A stretch of 64,000 nucleotides of DNA from Dermatophilaceae bacterium Soc4.6 (GTDB lineage: Bacteria > Actinomycetota > Actinomycetes > Actinomycetales > Dermatophilaceae). Shown here piece after piece: positions 9,274 to 17,592 of this stretch (its first letter is position 1; the number at the start of each line of letters is the position of its first letter). A model generated the notes under the pieces. The model was not told the origin of the DNA, made no database searches, and saw nothing but the letters and a program-made list of their open reading frames with translations. The position numbers were made by a program, and so were the translations under genes. The stretch covers positions 4,340,001 through 4,404,000 of the forward strand of contig JAZGVH010000002.1 of NCBI GenBank assembly GCA_039889245.1, given 5' to 3'.

Positions 9274-9762
9274 TCAGGCGGTCTCGCGCTCGGCCACCGC
9301 CCGGATCGCCGCGAGGGTGACGGGGATCCCGGCGTGAGCAGCCTCGGCCCGGACGGTGATCTCGTGCTCAGCGCGCTCACCGAACCGCGTGCGGAACAGC
9401 TCGAGCCCGGCAGGCAGGAACGCCCACGACTCGGTCAGCTCGGTGAGCTCGCTGGCGTCCTCGACCGGAGCCATCGTGTAGGCCCAGCTCACCAGCCCCT
9501 CGCCGACCTCCCACGCGAACGCCTTCCCGGGGTCGGCGGCGATCACGGTCGAGTGGGTCTCCCAGGTGCGGTCGGGGGTGACGTTGCGCCCGGTGAACCC
9601 CGAGCCGACCCGGGGAGCGCCGTCGACGAGAGCACCCTCGTCCCACCAGCAGCTCTGACAGATCGGGCTCCACTCGCCGGTGCGGGCGATGTCGGTGACA
9701 AGGGCGTACACCTGCTCGGGAGAGGCGGCGACGCGGACGGTCTCGGTGTGTGTGAGCTCCAT
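9274..9762 (-). CDS. SRPBCC (START-like) family protein
   Basis: A 162-residue protein of the polyketide-cyclase/START fold. The N-terminus has the usual strand-helix pattern (THTETVRVAASPEQVYALVTD), followed by W and G residues typical of the lipid- or small-molecule-binding cavity. No catalytic residues can be assigned and the ligand is unknown. It is a single gene between the exonuclease and a divergent small-protein gene. The segment IARTGEWSPICQSCWW contains a Cys pair that is not a general family feature. Confidence 0.85.
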   Translation of the reverse strand: MELTHTETVRVAASPEQVYALVTDIARTGEWSPICQSCWWDEGALVDGAPRVGSGFTGRNVTPDRTWETHSTVIAADPGKAFAWEVGEGLVSWAYTMAPVEDASELTELTESWAFLPAGLELFRTRFGERAEHEITVRAEAAHAGIPVTLAAIRAVAERETA

Positions 9763-9878
9763 ACCGGCAGTCTCTCAGGACCCCTGTCGGTGGTCGCCCC
9801 TAGCGTCCTCGTCAGGTGGAACCCCACCGCTCCGACTCCCCGGCACGACCCGGGAGCCCACCCTCACGAGGAGGCGAC

Positions 9879-10157
9879 ATGCGCACCGATATCCCGATGG
9901 TCATCGACTGCCAGACCTGCCCGGTCCGTTACGTCCGGTGTGACGGCTGCATCGTCACGGCGCTCGGCCCGGCACCGGCCCGACCCCTGGTCGAGGTCGT
10001 GGACCGTCGCCTGGGGGACGACGACGAGCTGCCCCTCGACGCCGCCGAGCGGCGTGCGGTCGGCATGTTCGTGCGCGCCGGGCTCGTCGACCCCGGGCAC
10101 GCCGCCACGCTCACCGCGCGGCGCGAGCGGCACCTCGGGGTGCGAGCGGTCGGCTGA
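9879..10157 (+). CDS. Small cysteine-motif protein, function unknown
   Basis: A 92-residue protein, starting at an ATG preceded by a strong GAGGAGG ribosome site. The N-terminus contains CQTCPVRYVRCDGC, two CxxC pairs 7 residues apart that could bind zinc or a metal cluster. The rest is an acidic helical segment (LPLDAAERRAVGMFVRAGLV). Similar small proteins occur in actinobacteria, but I know of no assigned function. It precedes the lipoprotein metalloprotease gene by 47 nt on the same strand. Confidence 0.8.
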   Translation: MRTDIPMVIDCQTCPVRYVRCDGCIVTALGPAPARPLVEVVDRRLGDDDELPLDAAERRAVGMFVRAGLVDPGHAATLTARRERHLGVRAVG

Positions 10158-10192
10158 GCCTCGTCCGGCGCAGCCCGGGTGGGGCGGCGACC

Positions 10193-10198
10193 TACGAT
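10193..10198 (+). promoter_or_regulatory. -10 box for leaderless lipoprotein gene
   Basis: TACGAT lies 6 nt before the ATG at 10205, consistent with transcription starting at the start codon. Confidence 0.45.
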
Positions 10199-10204
10199 CG
10201 ACGG

Positions 10205-11647
10205 ATGAGGCACGGGCGAGCGGGGCGGGATGGGGTCGTGCCCGGTGGTCGGTGCCTCCGCCCGCACCGCCCGATCCCCTCCCGGTTGGTGGTCGCGGTG
10301 GTGCTGCTCCTGCTCTCGAGCGGTGCCGCGACCGGGTGCTCGGTGGGCTCGGTGGGCTCGGTCGGCTCGGTCGGCTCGGTCGGCACGGCCGACTCGGTGG
10401 GCGGCGAGCCCTCCGCCACGGCACCGGCCGGTCGTGAGACGTCCCAGCCCGTCGACACGGCCGAGCGAACGGCTGCCGCCTCGGCCCTGATGGCCCAGCG
10501 GGCCGCCGCCGTGGGCACCCACGACAAGCGGGCCTGGCTGGCGACCGTTGCCGACCCGGCGAGCGCCTTCGCCAGCGACCAGTCCTCGGTGTTCGACCGG
10601 ATGGCCCGACTGCCCGTCGGTCGGTACGGCGAGCAGAGCCTGCAGGCGGGTCCACCCCTCGACGCGGCGCAGCGTCAGCGCTACGGCGCCACCGCGTGGG
10701 TCGCCTCGGTGAGGATCGCCTACCAGCTGACGGGCTTCGACCACGGCCTGCGCACGGTCGACACCTCCTACGTCGTGACCCGGACCCCGGTCGGGTGGCG
10801 CCTGGCTGGCATCACCGGTCCGGGCGACGCCCAGCCCTGGGACCTCAGCCCGCTCACGGTGCTGCGGTCGCCCTCGACCCTCGTCGTGGGCAACGCACCC
10901 GAGTCCACCCTGCGCAGCTACCTCACGATGGCCGACGCCGCCCACGCGCGGATCGCCGCAGTCTGGGGGACGGCGGTGCCATCCGTCGTGGTGGCCCCGA
11001 AGGACGCGCGCGACCTCGTCGAGCAGCTGCACCGCAGTGCCGACGCCGGGCTCGACCAGGTGGCCGCCGTGACCGACGGCCCGCTCGAGCCGGGCCACGT
11101 CGCCGCCGGTGACCGCGTCTACGTCAACCCCACCGCCTTCGCCGGTCTGAGCGACGCAGGTCGGCGCGAGGTGGTGACCCACGAGCTCACCCACGTCACC
11201 GTGCGGGCGACGACCACGCAGGCCGTCCCGCTGTGGCTCTCGGAGGGCTTCGCCGACCACGTCGGCTACGCCACCGTCGCCCTGCCGCCGCGCACGATCG
11301 CCGCCGCGCTGCTGACGCAGGTGCGCGCTGGTCACGGTCCGACCCAGCTGTCCTCCGATGCCGACTTCGACCCGGCCACCGGCGCCATCGCCACGGCCTA
11401 CACGGCGTCCTGGCTAGCGGTCGAGCGGATGGCCGCCCGCTACGGCGAGCCGCGGGTCGTCGCCTTCTACCGCGCCGTCGCCGACACGGCCGACACGGCC
11501 GACACGGCCGACACGGCCAACACGGCCAACACGGCCCCGGCCGATGCCGCCACCCGGACGGCTCGGGCCTTCCCGGCAGCGCTCGGTGTCTCGGAGCAGG
11601 CCTTCACCGCCGACTGGGTCGCCTCCCTGCAGGCGCTGGCCCGGTGA
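10205..11647 (+). CDS. Putative lipoprotein zinc metallopeptidase (HExxH, peptidase MA-like)
   Basis: A 480-residue exported protein. A basic N-terminus and hydrophobic stretch (about 27-40) end in ATGC, a plausible lipobox with Cys45 as the lipidated residue. The C-terminal half has HELTH (about 325-329) followed by LWLSEGFADHVGY, the H-E-x-x-H plus distal glutamate layout of gluzincin/peptidase MA-type enzymes. The middle region, probably an NTF2-like or linker domain, is not recognised. Two low-complexity tracts are odd: five Ser-Val-Gly repeats right after Cys45, and Ala-Asp-Thr/Ala-Asn-Thr repeats near the C-terminus, each encoded by 9-bp DNA repeats. Substrate unknown. Confidence 0.82.
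   Translation: MRHGRAGRDGVVPGGRCLRPHRPIPSRLVVAVVLLLLSSGAATGCSVGSVGSVGSVGSVGTADSVGGEPSATAPAGRETSQPVDTAERTAAASALMAQRAAAVGTHDKRAWLATVADPASAFASDQSSVFDRMARLPVGRYGEQSLQAGPPLDAAQRQRYGATAWVASVRIAYQLTGFDHGLRTVDTSYVVTRTPVGWRLAGITGPGDAQPWDLSPLTVLRSPSTLVVGNAPESTLRSYLTMADAAHARIAAVWGTAVPSVVVAPKDARDLVEQLHRSADAGLDQVAAVTDGPLEPGHVAAGDRVYVNPTAFAGLSDAGRREVVTHELTHVTVRATTTQAVPLWLSEGFADHVGYATVALPPRTIAAALLTQVRAGHGPTQLSSDADFDPATGAIATAYTASWLAVERMAARYGEPRVVAFYRAVADTADTADTADTANTANTAPADAATRTARAFPAALGVSEQAFTADWVASLQALAR
10340..10384 (+). repeat. 9-bp in-frame tandem repeat, 5 copies (Ser-Val-Gly)
   Basis: Unit TCGGTSGGC, with two variants, repeated five times directly after the lipid-anchored cysteine codon of the metallopeptidase gene. 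Slippage would lengthen or shorten the surface linker without a frameshift. Confidence 0.9.
11480..11533 (+). repeat. 9-bp in-frame tandem repeat, 6 copies (Ala-Asp/Asn-Thr)
   Basis: Four perfect copies of GCCGACACG followed by two of GCCAACACG near the 3' end of the same metallopeptidase gene. Confidence 0.92.
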
Positions 11648-11656
11648 GCGACCCAC

Positions 11657-11742
11657 CCCCCGCGTTCCGAACTAGGGAAACCCGTGGTTCCGGAGGCTGG
11701 GGGCCCCAGAACCACGGGTTTCCCTGGTTCGGAACGCGGGGG
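11657..11742. terminator. 34-bp inverted repeat with nested palindrome between convergent genes
   Basis: The arms 11657-11690 and 11709-11742 pair over 34 bp with a single T:G wobble. The 18-nt loop itself holds a smaller CTGGGG/CCCCAG palindrome. It lies between the stops of the metallopeptidase gene (11647) and the fadD15-like gene (11749), so it can terminate both. The arm length is well beyond what a terminator needs, and it might be a dispersed palindromic element. Confidence 0.8.
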
Positions 11743-11748
11743 TGGGGG

Positions 11749-13551
11749 TCAGTCGGACCGTGCGCCCGTGAAGAGCGCCTCGACCTCGTCCTCGTAGTCG
11801 CGCAGCACGACGTTGCGCTTGAGCTTGAGCGAGGGGGTCAGGTGGCCGGTCTCCTCGGTGAAGTCGCCGGGCAGGATGACGTACTTGCGGATCGACTCGG
11901 CCTTGCTGACGGCTTTGTTGGCGTCGGCCACGGCGCCGTCGATCTCGGCCGCCACCTCGGGGTCCTTGAGGGCGGCGTCCATCGTCAGACCCGGCTTGCC
12001 GTGGATCTTGGCCCAGGTCGGAAGCATCTCGGCGTCGAGGGTGACCAGGGCGCCGATGAACGGCTTGCCGTCGCCGACGACGATGCACTGCGACACGAGC
12101 GGGTGGGCGCGGATCCGGTCCTCGAGCACCGCGGGGGCGACGTTCTTGCCGCCGGCGGTGACGATGATCTCCTTCTTGCGACCGGTGATCCGCAGAAAGC
12201 CGTCGTCGTCGAGCTCGCCGAGGTCGCCGGAGTGGAACCAGCCGTCGCGGATCGCCTCCGCCGTGGCCGCGGCGTTGCCGTGGTAGCCGGTGAAGACGTT
12301 CACGCCCTTGATGAGCACCTCACCGTCCTCGGCGATCCGGATGCCGACGCCCGGCAGCGGCTGGCCGACCGTGCCGATCTTGACCCGCTCTGGGGTGTTG
12401 ACCGTGGCCGGTGCGGTGGTCTCGGTCAGGCCGTAGCCCTCGAGGACGGTGACCCCGATCCCACGGAAGAAGTGCCCCAGCCGGGTGCCGAGCGGCGCGC
12501 CGCCCGACACGGCGTACTGCACGTGCCCGCCGAGGGCCGCCCGCAGCTTGCGGTAGACCAGTGCGTCGAAGACGGTGTGCGTCGCTCGCAGGACGAGGGA
12601 GGGACCGCCGGTGTCCTGTGCCTGGCTCCAGGCGATGGCGGTCTCGGTGGCCCGGGCGAAGACGGCGCCCCTGCCATCACCCGCGGCCCTCTGCTCCGCC
12701 GAGTTGTAGACCTTCTCGAAGACCCGCGGCACGGCGAGGATGAAGGTCGGCTGGAAGGTCGCGAGGTCGGGCAGCAGCGTCTTGATGTCGGCCGAGTGGC
12801 CCATCCGGGCAGCCGACTCCACGCACAGCACCTGGATGAAGCGCGCGAACACGTGGGCCAGCGGCAGGAAGAGCAGGGTGGAGGCACCCTCGGCGTCGAC
12901 GACCTGGCCGAGCCGCTCGACCGCGTTCTCCGCCAGGTCCTTGAAGTTGCCGTGGGTCAGCTCGCAGCCCTTCGGGCGCCCGGTGGTGCCGGAGGTGTAG
13001 ATGACGGTGGCCAGCGAGGTGCGGTCGGTGCTGCCCCGCCGCGCCTCGAGATCGTCGGTCGAGACCGACGTCCCCTGGGCGGTGAGGTCGGCGACGGCTC
13101 CGTCGTCGAGCACCCACACGTGCTTGAGGGCTGTGACCGCCTCGCGCCCCGCGGCGACGGCCGCGGCATGGGCCGCGGTCTCCACGACCACCCCACACGC
13201 GCCGGAGTCCTGCAGGATCCAGGCCACCTGGTCGGGGGACGACGTCTCGTAGATCGGCACGGTGACCGCACCGATGGTCCACAGGGCGTAGTCGACCAGC
13301 GTCCACTCGTAGCGGGTGCGCGCCGTCAGGCCGACCCGGTCTCCGACCGCGATGCCGGCCGCGACCAGCCCGCGGGCGACCGCGTCGACGTCGCGCTTGA
13401 ACTGCGCGGCCGTGACGTCGGCCCAGCCGGCACCGGCCCGGCGGGCGAAGACCACCTTGTGGGGCCGCTCGACGGCGTTGCGCACGACGGAGAGCGCGAG
13501 GTTGCCCTCGGTGGTGGTGATGGCGAGCGGGGCGACGACGTTGTCCTGCAC
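11749..13551 (-). CDS. Long-chain fatty acid-CoA ligase (FadD15-like)
   Basis: An AMP-forming acyl-CoA synthetase of about 600 residues that activates fatty acids via acyl-adenylate. The ATP-binding signature IYTSGTTGRPKG and the downstream GYGLTETTAP motif are intact, followed by the C-terminal SGDLGELDDDGFLRITGRKKE hinge region. I place the start at GTG 13551 because AGGAG lies 11 nt upstream and a -10-like TACAGT (13595-13600) sits in front. An upstream GTG at 13596 overlaps that box. The gene converges on the metallopeptidase gene. Position and type match M. tuberculosis fadD15 in the same neighbourhood. Confidence 0.92.
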   Translation of the reverse strand: MQDNVVAPLAITTTEGNLALSVVRNAVERPHKVVFARRAGAGWADVTAAQFKRDVDAVARGLVAAGIAVGDRVGLTARTRYEWTLVDYALWTIGAVTVPIYETSSPDQVAWILQDSGACGVVVETAAHAAAVAAGREAVTALKHVWVLDDGAVADLTAQGTSVSTDDLEARRGSTDRTSLATVIYTSGTTGRPKGCELTHGNFKDLAENAVERLGQVVDAEGASTLLFLPLAHVFARFIQVLCVESAARMGHSADIKTLLPDLATFQPTFILAVPRVFEKVYNSAEQRAAGDGRGAVFARATETAIAWSQAQDTGGPSLVLRATHTVFDALVYRKLRAALGGHVQYAVSGGAPLGTRLGHFFRGIGVTVLEGYGLTETTAPATVNTPERVKIGTVGQPLPGVGIRIAEDGEVLIKGVNVFTGYHGNAAATAEAIRDGWFHSGDLGELDDDGFLRITGRKKEIIVTAGGKNVAPAVLEDRIRAHPLVSQCIVVGDGKPFIGALVTLDAEMLPTWAKIHGKPGLTMDAALKDPEVAAEIDGAVADANKAVSKAESIRKYVILPGDFTEETGHLTPSLKLKRNVVLRDYEDEVEALFTGARSD

Positions 13552-13671
13552 GGTCGGTGCTTCTCCTGGGGGCGACGGCGGGTGGTGCTTCGGCACTGTA
13601 CTCGCCGGTAGCCGACGTCACCCCGTACGGCGTGTACGAGGTCACCCACCGACTCGACCCACCCGGGCGGG

Positions 13672-13677
13672 TAGCCT
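13672..13677 (+). promoter_or_regulatory. -10 box for leaderless SRPBCC gene
   Basis: TAGCCT lies 6 nt before the ATG at 13684. Confidence 0.42.
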
Positions 13678-13683
13678 TCCGCC

Positions 13684-14127
13684 ATGCCCAGTCGCACCGA
13701 GTCCTCGATCCACGTCGGGGCGGCCCCCGGGCAGGTGCTCGACGTCATCGCCGACTTCCCGCTCTACCCGTCATGGGCGACCGACGTCAAGAAGGTCACG
13801 GTGCTCTCCGAGGAGGGTGACGGCTGGGCCGACCGGGTCGAGTTCGTGCTCGACGCCGGGGTGATCAAGGACACCTACGTCCTCGACTACGCCTGGGAGG
13901 TCGAGGAAGACGGCACCGGGGTCGTCTCGTGGCAGCTGGTCAAGGCGACCGTGCTGAAGGCGATGAACGGCAGCTACACCCTCGAGGCGAGCGCGGAGGG
14001 CACGCTGGTCACCTACCGCCTCACGGTCGACCTCAACATCCCGATGCTCGGGATGCTCAAGCGCCGGGCCGAGAAGGTCATCGTCGAGACCGCGCTCAAG
14101 GAGCTCAAGAAGCACGTCGAGGGCTGA
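13684..14127 (+). CDS. SRPBCC (polyketide cyclase/START) family protein
   Basis: A 147-residue single-domain protein. It begins RTESSIHVGAAPGQVLDVIAD, continues with DFPLYPSWATDVKKV, and ends in a long amphipathic helix (KRRAEKVIVETALKELKKHVEG), the layout of the actinobacterial TB16.3/Rv2185c type. It probably binds a lipid or aromatic ligand; none is known. The next gene, the ArsA-like ATPase, begins 7 nt after its stop. The run SRPBCC - ArsA-like - DUF5304-like - glucokinase looks like one operon and is a recurring actinobacterial arrangement. Confidence 0.88.
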   Translation: MPSRTESSIHVGAAPGQVLDVIADFPLYPSWATDVKKVTVLSEEGDGWADRVEFVLDAGVIKDTYVLDYAWEVEEDGTGVVSWQLVKATVLKAMNGSYTLEASAEGTLVTYRLTVDLNIPMLGMLKRRAEKVIVETALKELKKHVEG

Positions 14128-14134
14128 CGACTAG

Positions 14135-15379
14135 GTGCGCATCCTCCTGTACACCGGCAAGGGTGGCGTCGGGAAGACGACCACGGCAGCCGCGACCGCG
14201 GTGGCGGCCGCCCGGCACGGCATCTCGACGCTCGTGATGTCGACCGACGCCGCCCACTCCCTGGGCGACGCGCTCGGGGCGACCCTGGGCAGCACCGGGT
14301 CGGCCGGGCGACCGGTCGGCATCGAGCCGCACCTCGATGCCCTGCAGGTCAGCACCCCGCACGCGGTCGACGCGTCGTGGCGGGTGGTCCAGGACTACCT
14401 CCTGCAGCTGCTGAGCACCGTCGGCGTCGACCCCGTCGTCGCCGAGGAGCTCACGTCGCTCCCGGGTGCCGAGGAGGTCGCTGCACTGCTCGAGCTGCGT
14501 GATCGTGCCGAGTCAGGGCGGTGGGACCTCGTCGTCGTCGACTGCGCGCCGACCGCCGAGACCCTGCGCCTGCTGGCCCTGCCCGAGGCCCTGGCCTGGC
14601 ACCTGGAGCGGCTCCTGCCGGCCCAGCGGGGGCTCCTGCGCTCGCTGCGACCGGCCGCGGCGGCCGCCTCCGGGATCCCGTTGCCCGGCCTCGAGGTCGT
14701 CGAGACGGTGCGGGGCTGGCTCACCCGGATGCGCGAGGTGCAGCGCCTCCTGACCGGTGACCAGGCCTCGGTGCGCCTCGTGCTCACCCCGGAGCGCGTG
14801 GTGATCGCCGAGTCACGGCGCACCTGGACCTCGCTCAGCCTCTATGGCTTCGTCGTCGACCAGGTGGTGGTCAACCGGGTGTTCCCCGATGCGACCGCCG
14901 ATGGCGGGGAGCGCCCGGACCCCTGGCGGATGGCGTGGAACGACGCTCAGCGCGACGGGCTGTCGCAGGTGGCCGAGTCCTTCGCCGGGGTCCCGCTCAC
15001 GACCACCCCGTACCTCGCGCACGAGCCGGTGGGGCCCGACGCGCTCGCGGCCCTGGCCGACGCCCGCACGGGGGACGAGCCGGCGACGCTGCTCGACCCG
15101 GTCTCCCGGCGCGGCATGGTCGTCCGCCGGGTCGGCGAGGACTTCGTGCTCTCGCTGCCCCTGCCGCTGGTCGAGGCCGGGGAGGTCGACCTCAAGCGCC
15201 GCGACAGCGAGCTGCTCGTCTCCGTCGGCGGACACCGTCGGGTGCTCACCCTGCCCTCGGCGCTCACGCGCTGCCTCGTGCGCAGTGCCGCCGTCAAGGA
15301 CGGCACGCTGCGGGTGCGCTTCACCCCGGACGCGCGGGTCTGGCCGGTGGCCTCCCGGGCTCAGGTCGGCCGTGGCTGA
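14135..15379 (+). CDS. ArsA-like P-loop ATPase with C-terminal HSP20-like domain
   Basis: A 414-residue cytoplasmic ATPase of the ArsA/GET3 family. The deviant Walker A is GKGGVGKTT (about 8-16), followed by STDAAHSLGDALG (switch I) and VVVDCAPTAETLRLL (switch II). The C-terminal 80 residues (VVRRVGEDFVLSLPLP onward) resemble the HSP20-like domain often attached to actinobacterial ArsA proteins. The metal-binding cysteines of true arsenite pumps are not evident and no arsB is present, so arsenic transport is unlikely. A protein-targeting or protein-folding role is a guess. The start is GTG. Its last 8 bases overlap the next gene. Confidence 0.88.
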   Translation: MRILLYTGKGGVGKTTTAAATAVAAARHGISTLVMSTDAAHSLGDALGATLGSTGSAGRPVGIEPHLDALQVSTPHAVDASWRVVQDYLLQLLSTVGVDPVVAEELTSLPGAEEVAALLELRDRAESGRWDLVVVDCAPTAETLRLLALPEALAWHLERLLPAQRGLLRSLRPAAAAASGIPLPGLEVVETVRGWLTRMREVQRLLTGDQASVRLVLTPERVVIAESRRTWTSLSLYGFVVDQVVVNRVFPDATADGGERPDPWRMAWNDAQRDGLSQVAESFAGVPLTTTPYLAHEPVGPDALAALADARTGDEPATLLDPVSRRGMVVRRVGEDFVLSLPLPLVEAGEVDLKRRDSELLVSVGGHRRVLTLPSALTRCLVRSAAVKDGTLRVRFTPDARVWPVASRAQVGRG

Positions 15380-15899
15380 CCGCGCCGAGCCGGGTCCGGC
15401 CCCTGTCGGGTCGGTCGCCGAGGAGACGGCGCGGCTGCTCGACGCCCTGCTCGGGGGAGGCGTCGACGCGCCTCGACCCGACGCGTCGACACCTGCGGCC
15501 TGCCACACCTGTGGCGCTCCGGACCCAGCTGGTACGGGGTCGCCGCCTCCGTCTGCGCCGCCACCCTCACCATCCAGCACCTGCCACCTGTGCCCGGTCT
15601 GCCAGCTGCTCGAGGTCGCCAGGGCAGTGCGACCCGAGACCGTCGACCGTCTCGCCGACCTCGCGGGAGCGTTCACCGACATGCTGCGCGAGGTCGCGTC
15701 CGCCCGTCGCCCCGAGCATCCTGCCCCCGGATCGGCGGACAGTGCTGCGAACGGGCCGCACGGCGTCGAGGTCGAGGACATCGTCGTCGGCACCGAGGAC
15801 GACCTCGACGAGGACCCCGAGGACCACGAGGACCCCGACGACCCCGACGACCCCGACGACCCCGACGACGACACCCAAGCAGAGGAGAGCAGACGATGA
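15372..15899 (+). CDS. DUF5304-like protein with two CxxC motifs and acidic tail
   Basis: A 175-residue protein of unknown function, assigned to the DUF5304-type family from its layout and its position between an ArsA-like ATPase and a ROK glucokinase. It has CHTC (about 44-47) and CHLCPVC (about 71-77), which together could bind zinc. A helical segment follows, then a strongly acidic C-terminus with four Asp-Pro-Asp repeats encoded by a 9-bp DNA repeat. Its GTG start overlaps the ATPase stop by 8 nt and its stop overlaps the glucokinase ATG, so all three are translationally coupled. Confidence 0.72.
   Translation: MADRAEPGPAPVGSVAEETARLLDALLGGGVDAPRPDASTPAACHTCGAPDPAGTGSPPPSAPPPSPSSTCHLCPVCQLLEVARAVRPETVDRLADLAGAFTDMLREVASARRPEHPAPGSADSAANGPHGVEVEDIVVGTEDDLDEDPEDHEDPDDPDDPDDPDDDTQAEESRR
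15831..15866 (+). repeat. 9-bp in-frame tandem repeat, 4 copies (Asp-Pro-Asp)
   Basis: Four perfect GACCCCGAC units in the acidic tail of the DUF5304-like gene. Confidence 0.9.
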
Positions 15900-16897
15900 C
15901 CAGCAGCACCCCCCAGCCCGACCTCGCCATCGGGATCGACATCGGCGGCACCAAGGTCGCCGGGGGAGCGGTGGCCCCCGACGGCTCGGTGCTGGCGAGG
16001 GCTCGCCGCGACACCCCCCACCGCTCGATGTCGCCCGATGTCGTGGAGGACACCATCGTCGCCGTCGTCGAGGAGCTCTTCGACCTCGTCGGGCGCGAGC
16101 GGGTGGTGGCGGTGGGCATCGGCGCGGCCGGCTTCGTGGCCGCCGACCGCAAGACCGTGGTCTTCGCCCCGCACCTGTCGTGGCGGCATGAACCGCTCGA
16201 GGACAACCTCAACCGGCGCGTCCACGTGCCCATCACCGTCGACAACGACGCCAACGCGGCGGCCTGGGCCGAGTGGAAGTTCGGTGCGGCCCAGGGCGAG
16301 TCGCACCTGATGATCGTCAATCTCGGCACCGGTATCGGGGGCGGCATCGTCATCGACGGCCGGGTGCAGCGCGGGCGCCACGGCATCGCCGGAGAGTTCG
16401 GCCACATGCAGGTGGTGCCCAACGGCCTGCGGTGCGAGTGCGGCAACCGCGGCTGCTGGGAGCAGTACGCCAGCGGCAACGCCCTGGTGCGGGAGGCCCG
16501 GGGTCTCATCGCCGCCCGCTCGCCAGTCGTCAACGACCTCCTGGCCTCCGTCGGCGGCGACGGCAACGCGCTGACCGGGCCGCTCATCACGGCGGCAGCA
16601 CAGGCCGGCGACCCGACCGCGATCGAGCTGCTGGCCGACATCGGTCACTGGCTCGGTGTCGGCATCGCCAACCTCGCGGCCGCCTTCGACCCCGGCACGT
16701 TCGTCATCGGTGGCGGCGTCAGTGCTGCCGGACCGCTGCTGCTCGACCCGGCCCGTGACACCTTCCGGCGCCAGCTGACCGGCCGCGGCTACCGACCCGA
16801 GGCGCGCATCGTCGTGGCCCAGCTGGGCAACGAGGCCGGCCTGATCGGTGCCGCCGACCTCTCGCGCCTCGACGCTGCAGGCGACGAGCTGCCGTGA
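15896..16897 (+). CDS. glkA: ROK-family glucokinase
   Basis: Phosphorylates glucose to glucose-6-phosphate. The N-terminal phosphate-binding loop is IGIDIGGTKVAGG (about 12-24), and the ROK zinc signature is CECGNRGCWEQYAS, with three cysteines plus an upstream histidine (GEFGHMQV). The length, 333 residues, is typical. The ATG at 15896 overlaps the preceding stop (ATGA) and is preceded by GAGGAG. In Streptomyces the orthologous glkA lies beside the same DUF5304-type gene and also serves in glucose repression; whether that holds here is inference. It is followed by an overlapping EEP phosphatase gene. Confidence 0.92.
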   Translation: MTSSTPQPDLAIGIDIGGTKVAGGAVAPDGSVLARARRDTPHRSMSPDVVEDTIVAVVEELFDLVGRERVVAVGIGAAGFVAADRKTVVFAPHLSWRHEPLEDNLNRRVHVPITVDNDANAAAWAEWKFGAAQGESHLMIVNLGTGIGGGIVIDGRVQRGRHGIAGEFGHMQVVPNGLRCECGNRGCWEQYASGNALVREARGLIAARSPVVNDLLASVGGDGNALTGPLITAAAQAGDPTAIELLADIGHWLGVGIANLAAAFDPGTFVIGGGVSAAGPLLLDPARDTFRRQLTGRGYRPEARIVVAQLGNEAGLIGAADLSRLDAAGDELP

Positions 16898-17592
16898 GCG
16901 ACGGGCTCGGCGCCCGTCCCACCCTGCGGGTCGCGTCGTACAACACCCGCGACCTGCTCGACGACGCTGCCGCCGCGGCACGGGTGGTGCGCGCCCTCGA
17001 TCCTGACGTGCTCTGCCTGCAGGAGGTGCCACGACGGCTTCTCGCCGCGAGGCGGGTGGCGCGCTTCGCGACGGCCTGCGGCCTGCGCTGGGCCGGAGCA
17101 CACCGGGGCAGCGGCGGGGTGACCATCTTCACCTCCGACCGGGTCGAGGTGAGCGAGAGCTCGCACCACCGCCTCCCTGTGCGGCTCGGCGTGCGACGGC
17201 GAGGGTATGCCGTCGCCACCGTCGCGCTGCCCGGTCACCCCCCGCTGACGGTCGTGTCCCTCCATCTGAGTCTTGTTGCAGCCCAACGGGTTCAGCACGT
17301 GAACCAGCTGCTCGCCGAGATCGGTGCCGACGCCGCACCGGTGCGCACCATCGTTGCCGGCGACCTCAATGAGGAGCCGGGCTCGGCGGCATACGCCCTG
17401 CTGGCGAGGCACCTGGTGGCGGTGGGCGAGCCCGCCCTCACCTTCCCCACCAGCAACCCCGACAAGGCGCTCGACGTCGTCTTCGCGTCGGCCGACCTCG
17501 TCGCGCGACCGGGGTCGCCGGTGGCGCTCGACGAGGCCGACCTGCGTGCGGCGACGGACCACCTCCCGGTGTGGGTCGAGGTGCAGTCGTGA
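16894..17592 (+). CDS. Endonuclease/exonuclease/phosphatase (EEP) family protein
   Basis: A 232-residue DNase I-like metal-dependent hydrolase. Recognisable positions are RVASYNTRD (Asn metal site), CLQEVPRR (catalytic Glu), GDLNEEPGS (Asp/Asn pair) and ATDHLPVWVE (final Asp-His). There is no signal peptide, so it acts in the cytoplasm. Substrates in this fold range from DNA to inositol phosphates and sphingomyelin, and none can be picked here. The GTG start overlaps the glucokinase stop by 4 nt. Confidence 0.88.
   Translation: MSDGLGARPTLRVASYNTRDLLDDAAAAARVVRALDPDVLCLQEVPRRLLAARRVARFATACGLRWAGAHRGSGGVTIFTSDRVEVSESSHHRLPVRLGVRRRGYAVATVALPGHPPLTVVSLHLSLVAAQRVQHVNQLLAEIGADAAPVRTIVAGDLNEEPGSAAYALLARHLVAVGEPALTFPTSNPDKALDVVFASADLVARPGSPVALDEADLRAATDHLPVWVEVQS

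Noticed and set aside
7345-10437. 1030-residue plus-strand frame
   Set aside because: It runs antisense to the Lrp-domain, exonuclease/UvrC-like and SRPBCC genes, all of which have clear motifs; the frame is low-complexity.
14135-15379. Arsenical pump ATPase annotation
   Set aside because: No arsB, arsC or arsR nearby and no evident metal-binding cysteine trio; the HSP20-like C-terminus fits the uncharacterised actinobacterial ArsA-like group.
15785-15870. Possible CRISPR-like repeat
   Set aside because: The 9-bp units are contiguous with no spacers and are in frame, so it is a coding tandem repeat.
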